From Kitasatospora sp. NBC_01246 (GTDB taxonomy: Bacteria > Actinomycetota > Actinomycetes > Streptomycetales > Streptomycetaceae): a stretch of 64,000 nucleotides of DNA. The stretch's first letter is position 1; every line of letters starts with the position of its first letter. The stretch is from positions 2,294,001-2,358,000 of the forward strand of contig NZ_CP108484.1 in assembly GCF_036226505.1 (NCBI RefSeq), in the 5' to 3' direction. The notes under the pieces are model-generated. The model ran no database searches. It saw only the letters and a program-made list of their open reading frames with translations, and had not been told where the DNA came from. A program made the position numbers and the translations under genes. Shown here piece after piece: positions 33,556-42,243 of this stretch.

Positions 33556-34124
33556 GATGTCACTCCCCGTTCCTCCAGCGCGAGCTTCAGCGAGCGCAGC
33601 GCGTAGAACACCCGCGACCGTACGGTACCGGCCGGGATGCCGAGTTCGGCGGCCGCCTCGTTCACCGAGCGGCCCTTGAAGTAGGTCTCGACGACGACCT
33701 GCCGGTGCGCCTCCGAGAGGTCCCCGAGCGCCTCCGAGATGGTCATCAGCCGCAGTGCGCGGTCCAGTTCGTCCTCCGCGGGCAGCAGCTCCAGCGGTGC
33801 CGGGTCGACCTCGCGCGGGCGGGCCAGGCTGCTGCGGTGGCCGTCGATGACGATCCGCCGGGCGACCGTGACCAGCCAGGGCCGCAGCGAGCCGCCGCCC
33901 GGGTCGAGCCGGTCGATGTTGCGCCAGGCCCGGACCAGCGTCTCCTGCACCACGTCCTCGGCCCGCTGGCGGTCCCCCGCGACCAGGTGGAGGACGAAGC
34001 CGAAGAGCGGCCCCGCGTGCTCGTGGTACAGGGCTCGCATCAGTTCTTCGTCCGGGGCGGCGGCGCCGCGTGCGGGCGCACCGCCACCGCGGTGCTCGTC
34101 GGTCACGACGCCATTTTCGCGCAC
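33552..34124 (-). CDS. ECF-type RNA polymerase sigma factor
   Basis: A 190-residue ECF sigma factor. Region 2 spans about residues 30-100 (ALYHEHAGPLFGFVLHLV, AEDVVQETLVRAWRN, LRPWLVTVARRIVIDGHR). Region 4 spans about 120-180 (EAHRQVVVETYFKGRSVNEA, IPAGTVRSRVFYALRSLK). GTG 34124 is the start because GGAGG lies five bases upstream. It is followed by its anti-sigma gene with a four-base overlap and preceded by a secreted lipoprotein gene 54 bp away. The three probably form an envelope-stress unit. Confidence 0.92.
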   Translation of the reverse strand: MRENGVVTDEHRGGGAPARGAAAPDEELMRALYHEHAGPLFGFVLHLVAGDRQRAEDVVQETLVRAWRNIDRLDPGGGSLRPWLVTVARRIVIDGHRSSLARPREVDPAPLELLPAEDELDRALRLMTISEALGDLSEAHRQVVVETYFKGRSVNEAAAELGIPAGTVRSRVFYALRSLKLALEERGVTS

Positions 34125-34178
34125 CCGTACCTCCGGGTCGAGGGTTCCACGTCCGGTCCGGACCGTCGTCGGGGCGGG

Positions 34179-34769
34179 TCAGTAGCCACCGCCGGGGGCG
34201 GCCGGCGTGCTCGGGGCGGAACTCGCGACGCCCGCCTTGCCACCCGCCGGGGTCAGCGCCCACCAGGTGCCGCCGACGCCCTGGCCCTTGGTGTCACCGG
34301 GCTGCTTGTCGGGCGCGTAGCGGTAGGCCGGCCAGCCGTTCAGGGTGATCTGCTTGCTGCCGTCGGCCCGGGTGACGGTGCCGACCAGCTTGCTGTCGAT
34401 GCCCTTGACGGTGACCGAGCCGTCGGCCGGCGCGGGTGGCCAGATCGAGGCGCAGTTGCCGTTGCAGTTGGACATCGGGGGCTGCGCGGTGTCCTGGTCG
34501 AAGCGGTAGAGGGTGAAGCCGGCGCTGTCGGTCACGATGGTGCCGAGCCTGGGGTCGGTGGCCGTCTTCAGGGTGGCGTCGGCGGGGGCGGCGGGGCTGC
34601 TCGGCGTCGCGGGCGCGGTCGGGGCGGCGCCGGAGCCGGCGGGCGTGGCGGACCCGCCGCTGCCGGAGCCGGACGACCCGCACCCGGCCACCAGGGCGCC
34701 CACGGCGATCCCGGACGCGGCGAGCACGGCGATCCGACTGGTACGGGTGGTGCGACTGTTGCTGCGCAT
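34179..34769 (-). CDS. Secreted lipoprotein with Yx(F/W/Y)xxD repeats (COG4315)
   Basis: A 196-residue lipoprotein. A signal peptide with lipobox LVAGC (Cys about residue 30) precedes a Gly/Ser/Pro linker. Then come two COG4315-type repeats, FTLYRFDQD-TAQPPMSNCNGNCASIWPP and GWPAYRYAPDKQPGDTKGQGVGGTWWALTP. The family is extracytoplasmic and of unknown function. The ATG at 34769 has GGGGAG nine bases upstream. It leads the minus-strand set lipoprotein-sigma-anti-sigma, so it could be both a product and a sensor partner of that sigma system. Confidence 0.9.
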   Translation of the reverse strand: MRSNSRTTRTSRIAVLAASGIAVGALVAGCGSSGSGSGGSATPAGSGAAPTAPATPSSPAAPADATLKTATDPRLGTIVTDSAGFTLYRFDQDTAQPPMSNCNGNCASIWPPAPADGSVTVKGIDSKLVGTVTRADGSKQITLNGWPAYRYAPDKQPGDTKGQGVGGTWWALTPAGGKAGVASSAPSTPAAPGGGY

Positions 34770-34992
34770 GGGTGCTTCTCCCCCGGCTGGACGCGCACGG
34801 CCGCTCGGACACGGGCCGCGCTGTTCGTACCGCGCTGACGCGGACACCCACCAGTACGGGCGCCGACGGCGGAGCACTCAACGCCCGGCCGGGAAATCCG
34901 CGGGAGGGGGCTCCGGAATAGTGCGCGGACGGTCGCGGTTGTGCCGGGCAGATGGCCTGAACCGCCACCCCCGGAAGGGCAGGAACCGCGAG

Positions 34993-35382
34993 ATGAGCAA
35001 CACGGTCGAGCTGACCAAGGAGAACTTCGACGACATCGTCCCTGGCCAGGACGGTAAGGACTTCGTCTTCATCGACTTCTGGGCGGCCTGGTGCGGCCCG
35101 TGCCGCCAGTTCGCCCCGGTCTACGAGAAGGCGGCCGAGCGCCACTCGGACCTGGTCTTCGCGAAGGTCGATACCGAGGCGCAGCAGGAGCTGGCCGCCG
35201 CGTTCGGCATCCAGTCGATCCCGACGCTGGCGATCATCCGCGAGGGCGTGCTGGTGTTCTCGCAGGCGGGCGCGCTGCCGGAGGCCGTGTTCGAGGATCT
35301 GATCGGTCAGGCCCGCAAGCTGGACATGGCCGAGGTGAAGCGCAAGGTCGCGGCGGAGCAGGACGGCGGCCCGGAGGCCTGA
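34993..35382 (+). CDS. Thioredoxin
   Basis: A 129-residue thioredoxin with the active site WCGPC (residues 33-37) and the cis-proline in GIQSIPTLAI (about 75). It reduces disulfides of cytosolic proteins using thioredoxin reductase. The C-terminal tail is longer than in minimal thioredoxins (about 20 charged residues, LDMAEVKRKVAAEQDG). No signal peptide. ATG 34993 has AGGAA upstream. It is divergent from the sigma-factor operon and monocistronic, with a short hairpin about 80 bp after its stop. Confidence 0.93.
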   Translation: MSNTVELTKENFDDIVPGQDGKDFVFIDFWAAWCGPCRQFAPVYEKAAERHSDLVFAKVDTEAQQELAAAFGIQSIPTLAIIREGVLVFSQAGALPEAVFEDLIGQARKLDMAEVKRKVAAEQDGGPEA

Positions 35383-35465
35383 GCGCGGCCGTCGGGGCGA
35401 CCGGTCGGGCGGGCGGAGCCGCCCGGGGCCGGTCGTACGGCGGCGCGGGTGACTCCGCGACGGTA

Positions 35466-35492
35466 GGCCCGGGTGGCGAGTGCCCCCGGGCC
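35466..35492. terminator. Hairpin after thioredoxin gene
   Basis: GGCCCGGG (35466-35473) pairs with CCCGGGCC (35485-35492) across 11 bases. Confidence 0.55.
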
Positions 35493-35530
35493 CGTCGCTG
35501 TTGCGGGCCCGCCGCCCTTCCAGCCCCGTC

Positions 35531-35580
35531 GCCGCTGCGGGCCCATCGCCATTGCGGGCCCATCGCCGTTGCGGGCCGTC
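35531..35580. repeat. 17-bp tandem repeat, three copies
   Basis: GCCGCTGCGGGCCCATC and two close copies follow at 35531, 35548 and 35565, between the thioredoxin terminator and the end of the TetR gene. No coding role is apparent. Confidence 0.7.
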
Positions 35581-35607
35581 GTCACGCTGTCCGCCGGGAC
35601 GCCCCGG

Positions 35608-36264
35608 TCAGGGCGTGGGCAGCCGGGCCGCGAGGCCGTCCAGGAACAGGCGCAGCGCGAGTTCGAAGCCGCGCTCGTCCAGCCCGGGTGCCCCGGAGCC
35701 GGGCCCGCCGCCGCGTTCGGCGGCGGCCTCCAGCGCACCGGCGAGGGCCGGGTAGCGGGGCCGGTACTCGGCCGGCGGGCGGGTGAAGCCCGCGGTGAAG
35801 GTCTCCAGCGCGGACCCGAGCACCAGGTAGTCGACCGCGGCGGCGACCTCGGCGGCGTCGGCGGGCGCCAGGCCGGCCCGGCCGAGCGCCCCGAGCAGGG
35901 CCTCGTAGCCGAGCAGTTGGAGGTCGGCCCCGACCCGGCGGCGGGCCAGCAGCGCGATGGTGTGGGGATGGCGCAGGAAGGCAGCGCGGTAGCCGCGGAC
36001 GTAGGCGGTGAGGCCGGTCCGCCACTCCCGGTGATCGGTGCCGTCGAGCGGCCCCAGGTCGATCTCGGCGTTGACGAGCTCGGCCAGCCCGTCGATCAGG
36101 TCGTCCTTGCCGCTCACGTGGTTGTAGAGCGAGGCCGCCTTCACGCCCAGCCGGTCGGCCACCGCGCGCATGGTGAGACCGTCGGAGCCCTGCTCGTCGA
36201 CCACGGCGAGGGCGGCCCTGGCGATGATCTCCCTGCTCAGCAACGCCCTGGTCGGTCGTCCCAC
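35608..36264 (-). CDS. TetR-family regulator (TetR_C_1 type)
   Basis: A 218-residue regulator whose N-terminal HTH (residues 8-55, REIIARAALAVVDEQGSDGLTMRAVADRLGVKAASLYNHV) and C-terminal domain (about 70-215, ending RLFLDGLA) follow true TetR. GTG 36264 has GGGAGGGA eight bases upstream. It is divergent from an APC-type permease gene, and ACTAAC-N3-GTTAGT lies between them. It therefore probably represses the permease until a substrate or related ligand appears. The ligand is unknown. Confidence 0.9.
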   Translation of the reverse strand: MGRPTRALLSREIIARAALAVVDEQGSDGLTMRAVADRLGVKAASLYNHVSGKDDLIDGLAELVNAEIDLGPLDGTDHREWRTGLTAYVRGYRAAFLRHPHTIALLARRRVGADLQLLGYEALLGALGRAGLAPADAAEVAAAVDYLVLGSALETFTAGFTRPPAEYRPRYPALAGALEAAAERGGGPGSGAPGLDERGFELALRLFLDGLAARLPTP

Positions 36265-36360
36265 GCTCGTCGTCCCTCCCTGCCGGCTGCGTCGGCCCCA
36301 CGGTATTACAGCCCGGTCTCGACTCTTCCCCTGCCCCGGGTGAGGGGGTTACCGTCCCTG

Positions 36361-36375
36361 ACTAACAAAGTTAGT
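36361..36375. promoter_or_regulatory. Palindromic operator between TetR and APC genes
   Basis: ACTAAC-AAA-GTTAGT is a perfect 6-3-6 inverted repeat in an AT-rich patch, 97 bp from the TetR start and 59 bp from the permease start. Likely TetR site. Confidence 0.65.
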
Positions 36376-36433
36376 TTTCTGTGGCGGGCCCGTCCGAGGG
36401 GCTCACCACGGGTGACGGCAAGGTGGACGCCCC

Positions 36434-38017
36434 ATGACCGACAACCTCCCGAGAGCCCGCGGCGGCGTGACGCCCGGCGGCCCGGGCACCGCCCCCTCCG
36501 GCGGCAGCCCGACCGGCGACAGCGGTGCGGCCCGGTCCGACGCCGAGCGGCTCGCCGCCCTCGGCTACCGCCAGGAGCTGCGCCGCAGCCTGGGCGTGCT
36601 CGGCAACATCTCGATGGGCTTCGCCGTCGTCTCCCCGGTGGTCGGCCTCTACGCCGTCGGCCAGGTCGGCCTCGGGGTGGCCGGCGGCGCCTGGGTCTGG
36701 GCGCTGCCGGTCTGCCTGCTCGGCCAGATGCTGGTGGTGGCGGTCTACTCCGAACTCGCCTCGCAGTGGCCGCTGGCCGGCGGTGCCTACCAGTGGAGCC
36801 GGCGCCTCACCGGGCCGACCTTCGCCTGGCTGACCGGCTGGATGTGGCAGTTCGCGGTGATGTTCGCCAACACCACCGTCGCCTACCTCGCCTCGCCCTG
36901 GTTCTTCGCGCTCTTCGGAGTGACCCCGACACCCGCGCAACTGGTGCTGGTGTCGGCCGCGTTCCTGCTCGCCTGCACGCTGGTCAACGCCTACGGCGTC
37001 AACGTGCTGCGCCGGTTCGTCTCGCTGGGCATCGCCGCCGAGACGGTCGCCTCCGTGCTGGTGGGGCTCGCGCTGCTGCTGCTCTTCCGGGCGCACGGCT
37101 TCGGCCTGGTGACCGACCTCCTGGACGCCCCCGCCACCGCCGGGGTCTCCACCGGAGCGGCCTTCCTGGCCGTGATCGCGGTCGGCGGATGGGCGTTCAT
37201 CGGCTTCGACGCGTGCGTCTCCACCGCCGAGGAGACCAAGGACGCGAGCCGGCAGGTCCCGCGGGCGATGTGGTGGGCGCTGATGAGCGTCGGCGTCGTG
37301 GTGATCCTGAACGCCGTCGCCGTGGAACTCGCCCACCCCGACCCGGCCGCCGTGGTGCGCGGGGAGGACCTCGACCCGGTCACCACCGCCGTCACCTCGG
37401 CCTTCGGCGACTGGTCCGCCAAGCCGTTCGTGGTCGTCGTGCTGATCTCGTTCACCGCCTGCCTGCTGGCCTCGCAGGGCGGCGCCGCCCGCGGCCTCTA
37501 CTCGCTGGCCCGGGACGGCGTCTTCCCCTTCGCCGACCAGGTCCGCAGGGTCAACCGGCACCGGGCGCCGATCGGCGGGCTGGTCGCGGCGACCGTGGTC
37601 AGCTCCGCCGCGCTGCCGCTGGGGCTGGAGTCCACCGCGATGGGCAGCCTGATCACCTTCGGCACGGCCGCGACCTTCCTGCCGTTCTTCCTGCTCAGCG
37701 TGGCCGCGCTGGTGGCCAGGCTGCGCGGCGTGTGGCGGCCGTCCGGCCAGGTCTCGTACGGGCGCGCCGGCACGGTGATCAATGCCCTGGCGGTGCTGTG
37801 GACCGGGCTGGAGGTGGTCAACATCTGCTGGCCGCGCAGCATCCTGGCGCCGCCCGGCGCGCCCTGGTACCAGGTGTGGGCCGCGCTCCTGGGCGTCGGC
37901 CTGGTGACCCTGGCGGGCGTCGGCTACCTGCTGGTCCGGCGGCCGCAGCGGCTGATGCGCGGCGGGGCCTCCGAGGACCGGCCGGTCACGGACGAGCTCG
38001 CGCCCGCCGTGCACTGA
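36434..38017 (+). CDS. APC-superfamily amino acid/amine permease
   Basis: A 527-residue, 12-helix APC transporter of the amino-acid/GABA permease kind. After a 40-residue Gly/Pro-rich cytosolic N-terminus come LGVLGNISMGFAVVSPVVGLY (helix 1, with the GNIS substrate-binding unwound segment), ELASQWPLAGGAYQWSRRL and GWAFIGFDACVSTAEETKDASRQVPRA, all diagnostic. It would import an amino acid or polyamine by proton symport. Control is probably by the divergent TetR protein. The gene is 19 bp from the convergent WYL regulator, with no room for a terminator between them. Confidence 0.92.
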   Translation: MTDNLPRARGGVTPGGPGTAPSGGSPTGDSGAARSDAERLAALGYRQELRRSLGVLGNISMGFAVVSPVVGLYAVGQVGLGVAGGAWVWALPVCLLGQMLVVAVYSELASQWPLAGGAYQWSRRLTGPTFAWLTGWMWQFAVMFANTTVAYLASPWFFALFGVTPTPAQLVLVSAAFLLACTLVNAYGVNVLRRFVSLGIAAETVASVLVGLALLLLFRAHGFGLVTDLLDAPATAGVSTGAAFLAVIAVGGWAFIGFDACVSTAEETKDASRQVPRAMWWALMSVGVVVILNAVAVELAHPDPAAVVRGEDLDPVTTAVTSAFGDWSAKPFVVVVLISFTACLLASQGGAARGLYSLARDGVFPFADQVRRVNRHRAPIGGLVAATVVSSAALPLGLESTAMGSLITFGTAATFLPFFLLSVAALVARLRGVWRPSGQVSYGRAGTVINALAVLWTGLEVVNICWPRSILAPPGAPWYQVWAALLGVGLVTLAGVGYLLVRRPQRLMRGGASEDRPVTDELAPAVH

Positions 38018-38035
38018 TCCGGTGCCCGGGCCCGC

Positions 38036-38995
38036 TCACCCCTGCTCGGCCCACCCGGCGAGGCGGGCGGCGAGCGCCCGGACCTCCGTGCGCAGCGCGT
38101 CCGGGCGCAGGACGGTGAACGGCCGGCCCAGCCCGGCCAGCATCACCGCGAACCCGTCGAGGTTCTGGGCCCGGGCGCGCAGCAGGACGCGGCCGTCGTC
38201 CGCCGCGCTGAGCGTCCCGACCACGGGCGGGATCCGCTGCCGGGCCTCGTCGAGGGTGGTCGTGAGGAGCACCTCCACCTCGTGCGTCCACGGCACCGAG
38301 GCCAGCGACTCCACCACCCGCTGGACCGGGTCGAAGTCCTCCGGCGGCTCGAAGGGCGTCCCGCTCGGCTCCGCCGTCCCGATCCGGTCCAGCCGGAAGG
38401 TCCGCAGCTCGCCGCTGCGGTGGTCCAGCCCGGTGGTGTACCAGCGGCCCGAGTGGAAGACCAGCCCGTACGGGTCGAACTCGCGCTCGCTCGGGACGCC
38501 CAGGCGGTCGCGGTAGGCGAGCCGGACGCGGCGCCGGCGGCGGGCCGCCTCGGCGAGCGCGAACAGCGCGGCTCCGGCCGGACTCGGGCCGGCGGCGGGC
38601 GCCGAGGTCAGCCCCAGGGTCTGCTCCACCGCCTCGACCCGCTCGCGCAGCTCCGTCGGGAGCACCCGCTGGATCTTGGCCAGCGCCGACTCGGCGGCCT
38701 GCTCCCCCACCGACAGCCCCGACCGGCGACCGGCCAGCAGTCCGAGCACCACCGAGGCCGCCTCGTCCGCGGTGAGCATCAGCGGCGGCAGCCGGAATCC
38801 GGGGCGCAGCCGGTAACCGCCGTAGCGGCCGCGGTCGGCCTGCACCGGGATGCCGAGGTCGGCCAGCCTGGCGGCGTACCGGCGCACCGTGCGCTCGTCC
38901 ACCTCCAGGCGGGCGGCCAGCTCCGGGCCGGTGAGGCCGGGCCTGGCCTGGAGCAGCTCCAGCAGGGCCAGGACCCGGCTGACCGGGTGGTTCAT
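38036..38995 (-). CDS. WYL-domain (YafY-type) transcriptional regulator
   Basis: A 319-residue regulator. The N-terminal HTH_11 domain (VSRVLALLELLQARPGLTGPELAARLEVDERTVRRYAARL, about residues 5-45) is followed by a WYL ligand domain (about 145-220, DPYGLVFHSGRWYTTGLD, RTFRLDRI) and a C-terminal WCX extension. YafY-type proteins sense nucleotides or other ligands and often activate a neighbour. The divergent hydrolase gene starts 131 bp away and is the likely target; such regulator-hydrolase pairs are common in streptomycetes. Confidence 0.9.
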   Translation of the reverse strand: MNHPVSRVLALLELLQARPGLTGPELAARLEVDERTVRRYAARLADLGIPVQADRGRYGGYRLRPGFRLPPLMLTADEAASVVLGLLAGRRSGLSVGEQAAESALAKIQRVLPTELRERVEAVEQTLGLTSAPAAGPSPAGAALFALAEAARRRRRVRLAYRDRLGVPSEREFDPYGLVFHSGRWYTTGLDHRSGELRTFRLDRIGTAEPSGTPFEPPEDFDPVQRVVESLASVPWTHEVEVLLTTTLDEARQRIPPVVGTLSAADDGRVLLRARAQNLDGFAVMLAGLGRPFTVLRPDALRTEVRALAARLAGWAEQG

Positions 38996-39126
38996 CGGCT
39001 CCCCCTTCGTCGGCCGGCCGGTCCGTGCCGACCCGGCCGGGATCCGGAATCAATCCGGGCGAGATCTGTCCGGCTCCGATCCTAGAGTCGGTCCTGACGG
39101 ATTCCCCCCGGACAAGGAGTGGTCCC

Positions 39127-39888
39127 ATGAGTACCTTCGTTCTCGTTCCCGGTTTCTGGCTGGGCGCCTGGGCGTGGGACGACGTCGCCCGCCCGCTGCG
39201 CGAGGCCGGGCACACCGTCCACGCGGTGACCCCGGCCGGGATGGCCGAGCGTGCCGCCGAGCCGGGGCCCGAGGTCGGCGTGGAGACCCACATCGCCGAC
39301 CTCACCGACCTGCTGACCCGCGAGGACCTGTGGGACGTCGTCCTCGTCGGCCACAGCGGCGGCAGCACCGCGGTCACCGGTGCGGCCGACCGGATGCCCG
39401 AGCGGATCCGGCGGGTGGTCTACCTCGACAGCGGTCCCGTCCCCGACGGCGCCGCGCTGGGCGACCTCTGGGAGCCCGAGCACCGGGCCCACGTGCTGGC
39501 CACCCTGGTCGACGGCCGCCACCCGTTGCCGTCCTGGGAGGAACTCGCCGCCGGCAGCAGCGCCGACGGCCTGGACGACGCCGCCCGCGCCGCCGTCCGC
39601 GAGCGCGCCACCGACCAGCCGGCCGCCACCTTCACCGAGCCGCTGCGGCTGACCGGCGCCGGGGCGGACCTGCCGAAGGCGCTGATCTCCTGCTCGTTCC
39701 CGCTGGAGCAGGTCCGCGCCATGATCGCCTCGGGCCATCCGTACTTCGCGCAGCTCGGCGGCCCGGAGTGGGAGCTGCGGGAGCTGCCGACCGGGCACTG
39801 GCCGATGTTCTCCCGGCCGGCGGAGACGGCGGCGGTGCTGGCGGAACTCGCGGAGCGGGTGGGCCCGGAAGGCTCCGCGGCCCGGTGA
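39127..39888 (+). CDS. Alpha/beta hydrolase
   Basis: A 253-residue alpha/beta-hydrolase of the salicylate-esterase/EstC-like group. FVLVPGFWLGAWAWDDVARPL provides the oxyanion region, VVLVGHSGGSTAV the nucleophile elbow (Ser about residue 80), and the catalytic His is in PTGHWPMFSRP near 222. It hydrolyses an ester or amide of unknown identity. ATG 39127 follows AAGGAG. It is divergent from a WYL regulator. Its stop codon lies inside the first unit of a 17-bp tandem repeat. Confidence 0.9.
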   Translation: MSTFVLVPGFWLGAWAWDDVARPLREAGHTVHAVTPAGMAERAAEPGPEVGVETHIADLTDLLTREDLWDVVLVGHSGGSTAVTGAADRMPERIRRVVYLDSGPVPDGAALGDLWEPEHRAHVLATLVDGRHPLPSWEELAAGSSADGLDDAARAAVRERATDQPAATFTEPLRLTGAGADLPKALISCSFPLEQVRAMIASGHPYFAQLGGPEWELRELPTGHWPMFSRPAETAAVLAELAERVGPEGSAAR

Positions 39889-39966
39889 TCGTGGGGGCCC
39901 GGTGATCGTGGGGGCCCGGTGGTCGTAGGGGCCGGTGATCGTGGGGGCCCGATGATCGTGGGGGCC
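39883..39966. repeat. 17-bp tandem repeat at hydrolase 3' end
   Basis: Five units of CGGTGATCGTGGGGGCC or close variants (39883, 39900, 39917, 39933, 39950) run head to tail; the third is one base short. The TGA of the hydrolase is in the first unit. The rest of the 288-bp gap to the OsmC gene is GC-rich and gene-free. Confidence 0.85.
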
Positions 39967-40176
39967 TGGTGATCCGCCGGCCCGGGCGGGGTCGGCGCGC
40001 CGCTGTGCGCGGCGGCCCGGCCCGGTGATCCACCCTCTGCGCGCCCGGGTGCTTGCCCCTCAGCGCACTCGCCCGCGTGTTCGGCTGCGCGCGGCGGGCC
40101 GGGCGGCGCAGGATGGGCACGGCGCCCGTGTCCCTCCGGGCGCCCGTGCCACCGAACGAGAGCGAGGCCGCCCGCC

Positions 40177-40641
40177 ATGAGCCAGACCCCGACCAGCACG
40201 ACCGGCGCCGAGGCGGCCGCGGCGCCGCCGAGGTTCCGGCGGGTCACCACCGCCGAGGTGACCGGCAGCGGCGCCGACGTGCCGTTCCACGTCGACGTGC
40301 TGGCCGGCACCCACCCGCTGACCGCCGACGAGCCGGTGCGCCGCGGCGGTTCGGACACCGGGCCGGAGCCGTTCGCGCTGCTGCTCTCCGCACTCGGCTC
40401 CTGCACCGCGATCACCCTGCGGATGTACGCGGCGCGCAAGGAGTGGCCGTTGGAGGCCGTCCGGGTCAGGCTCGACTACGAGACGGACGGGCAGCACGGA
40501 CGGGTCTCGCGCCTCGTCTCGCTCACCGGCGCCCTGGACGACGACCAGCGCGCCCGGCTGCTCGACGTCTGCGAACGCACGCCCGTCACCCTGGCCCTGC
40601 GCGCCGGGGTGACCATCGACACGACGGAGGACCGCACGTGA
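40177..40641 (+). CDS. OsmC-family peroxiredoxin-like protein
   Basis: A 154-residue OsmC/Ohr-like protein. [28 protein letters not shown] carries the conserved cysteine (about residue 76), and the second Cys lies in [14 protein letters not shown] (about 131). The first catalytic Arg/Glu residues are in the N-terminal beta domain. It reduces organic hydroperoxides or, in the YhfA-type subgroup, has an unknown thiol role. It is coupled by a GTGA overlap to a flavin disulfide-reductase-like gene, which may recycle it. No Ohr-type regulator gene is adjacent. Confidence 0.9.
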   Translation: MSQTPTSTTGAEAAAAPPRFRRVTTAEVTGSGADVPFHVDVLAGTHPLTADEPVRRGGSDTGPEPFALLLSALGSCTAITLRMYAARKEWPLEAVRVRLDYETDGQHGRVSRLVSLTGALDDDQRARLLDVCERTPVTLALRAGVTIDTTEDRT

Positions 40642-42077
40642 CGACCACCCCCGAGGAGTACGACGTCATCGTGGTGGGCGCCGGCCCGACCGGCGAGAAC
40701 GTCGCCGACCGGACCGCCGCCGCCGGGCTCCGCACGGTGATCGTGGAGGCCGAACTGGTCGGCGGTGAATGCTCCTACTGGGCCTGCATGCCGAGCAAGG
40801 CGCTGCTGCGCCCGGTGGCCGCGCTGGCCGGCGCCCGCGCGGTGGCCGGTTCGCGGGAGGCCGTCGGCGACCGGGCGCTGGACGCGGCCGCCGTCCTGGC
40901 CCGGCGCGACTCGTTCACCTCGCACTGGCAGGACGACGGCCAGGTCCAGTGGCTCCGTGACACCGGCATCGAGCTGGTCCGCGGGCACGGCCGGCTGGCC
41001 GGCGAACGGGCGGTCACGGTCGAGGCGGAGGACGGCACCGAGCGGCTGCTCACCGCCCGGCACGCCGTCGCGGTCTGCACCGGCAGCCGGCCGGTGCTGC
41101 CGGAGGGCGTCCCCGGCCTGGCCGAGTCCCGGCCGTGGACCAACCGGGAGGCGACCGGCTCGGCCACCGTGCCCGGGCGGCTGGCGGTGGTCGGCGGCGG
41201 CGTGGTCGGCGTAGAGCTGGCCACCGCGTGGCGCGCGCTCGGTTCGGAGGTCGTCCTGCTGGTGCGCGGCGACGCGCTGCTGCCCCGGATGGAGCCGTTC
41301 GCGGGCGAGCTGGTCGCGGAGGGCCTGCGGGCCGCCGGGGTGGACCTGCGCTTCGGCGCGGCGGTGGCCTCGCTGGAGCGCGTCGACGGCGCCGGGGTGA
41401 CGCTGGTGCTGGACGGCGGCGAGCGGCTGACCGCCGACGAGGTGCTCTACGCCACCGGCCGGGCCCCGCGCACGGCGGACGTCGGCCTGGAGCAGGTCGG
41501 CCTGAAGCCGGGCACCTGGATGGAGGTGGACGACAGCTGCACCGTGCTCGGCGTCGACGGCGACTGGCTGTACGCGGCCGGGGACGTGAACCACCGGGCG
41601 CTGCTCACCCACCAGGGCAAGTACCAGGCCCGGATCGCGGGTGCGGCGATCGTCGCGCGCGCCGAGGGGCGGGCACTGGACACCGCGCGCTGGGGCGCGC
41701 ACGCCGCGTCGGCCGACAGCGCTGGAGCGCCGCAGGTCGTCTTCACCGAGCCGGAGGTGGCAGCCGTCGGTCTGACGCTGGAGGCGGCCGAGCGGGCCGG
41801 GCTGCGGGTCAGGTCGATCGACCACGACCTCGGTGCCGTCGCCGGCGCCTCGCTGTACGGCGACGACTACCGGGGGCGGGCCCGGGTGGTCTTCGACCAG
41901 GACCGTCAGGTACTGGTGGGTGCCTCCTTCGTCGGCCCCGGGGTGGCCGAGCTGCTGCACTCGGCCACCGTCGCGGTGGTCGGCGAGGTGCCGATCGACC
42001 GGCTCTGGCACGCCGTGCCCGCGTACCCCACGATCAGCGAGGTGTGGCTGCGCCTGCTGGAGGGCTGCCGGGGCTGA
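40638..42077 (+). CDS. FAD-dependent pyridine nucleotide-disulfide oxidoreductase
   Basis: A 479-residue class I disulfide reductase related to mercuric reductase and dihydrolipoamide dehydrogenase. FAD motif [14 protein letters not shown] (residues 13-25), redox-active CSYWAC (Cys45/Cys50; CxxxxC spacing intact), NAD(P) motif [12 protein letters not shown] (about 180) and ATGRAPRT are present. The C-terminal dimer domain lacks the HAHPT-type motif and reads [18 protein letters not shown], so the usual His is present in shifted context. GTG 40638 overlaps the OsmC stop. It probably passes electrons from NAD(P)H to a thiol or the OsmC partner. A very strong hairpin follows. Confidence 0.88.
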   Translation: MTTTPEEYDVIVVGAGPTGENVADRTAAAGLRTVIVEAELVGGECSYWACMPSKALLRPVAALAGARAVAGSREAVGDRALDAAAVLARRDSFTSHWQDDGQVQWLRDTGIELVRGHGRLAGERAVTVEAEDGTERLLTARHAVAVCTGSRPVLPEGVPGLAESRPWTNREATGSATVPGRLAVVGGGVVGVELATAWRALGSEVVLLVRGDALLPRMEPFAGELVAEGLRAAGVDLRFGAAVASLERVDGAGVTLVLDGGERLTADEVLYATGRAPRTADVGLEQVGLKPGTWMEVDDSCTVLGVDGDWLYAAGDVNHRALLTHQGKYQARIAGAAIVARAEGRALDTARWGAHAASADSAGAPQVVFTEPEVAAVGLTLEAAERAGLRVRSIDHDLGAVAGASLYGDDYRGRARVVFDQDRQVLVGASFVGPGVAELLHSATVAVVGEVPIDRLWHAVPAYPTISEVWLRLLEGCRG

Positions 42078-42082
42078 GCTCC

Positions 42083-42126
42083 GGTGCGGCGGCCGGCGCC
42101 ACCCGGGTGGCGCCGGCCGCCGCACC
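42083..42126. terminator. Perfect 44-base palindrome terminator
   Basis: Bases 42083-42104 are the exact reverse complement of 42105-42126, directly after the oxidoreductase stop. The folded RNA hairpin would be one of the most stable in the window. Confidence 0.88.
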
Positions 42127-42243
42127 GCTCCCGGCACCTCGCCGCGTCGGCGTGGCAAGGTGTGGCCCCGGGCGGGTGGCGGGACACTGGCCCGTGGAGG
42201 GGTGTCCGGTGGGGGCCGTTGCGCCGAACAGGTGGTGGCCGGT

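Noticed and set aside
36371..38014. 547-codon minus-strand frame opposite the APC permease
   Set aside because: His/Gln/Gly-rich shadow, no domain; the plus strand encodes a textbook 12-helix permease.
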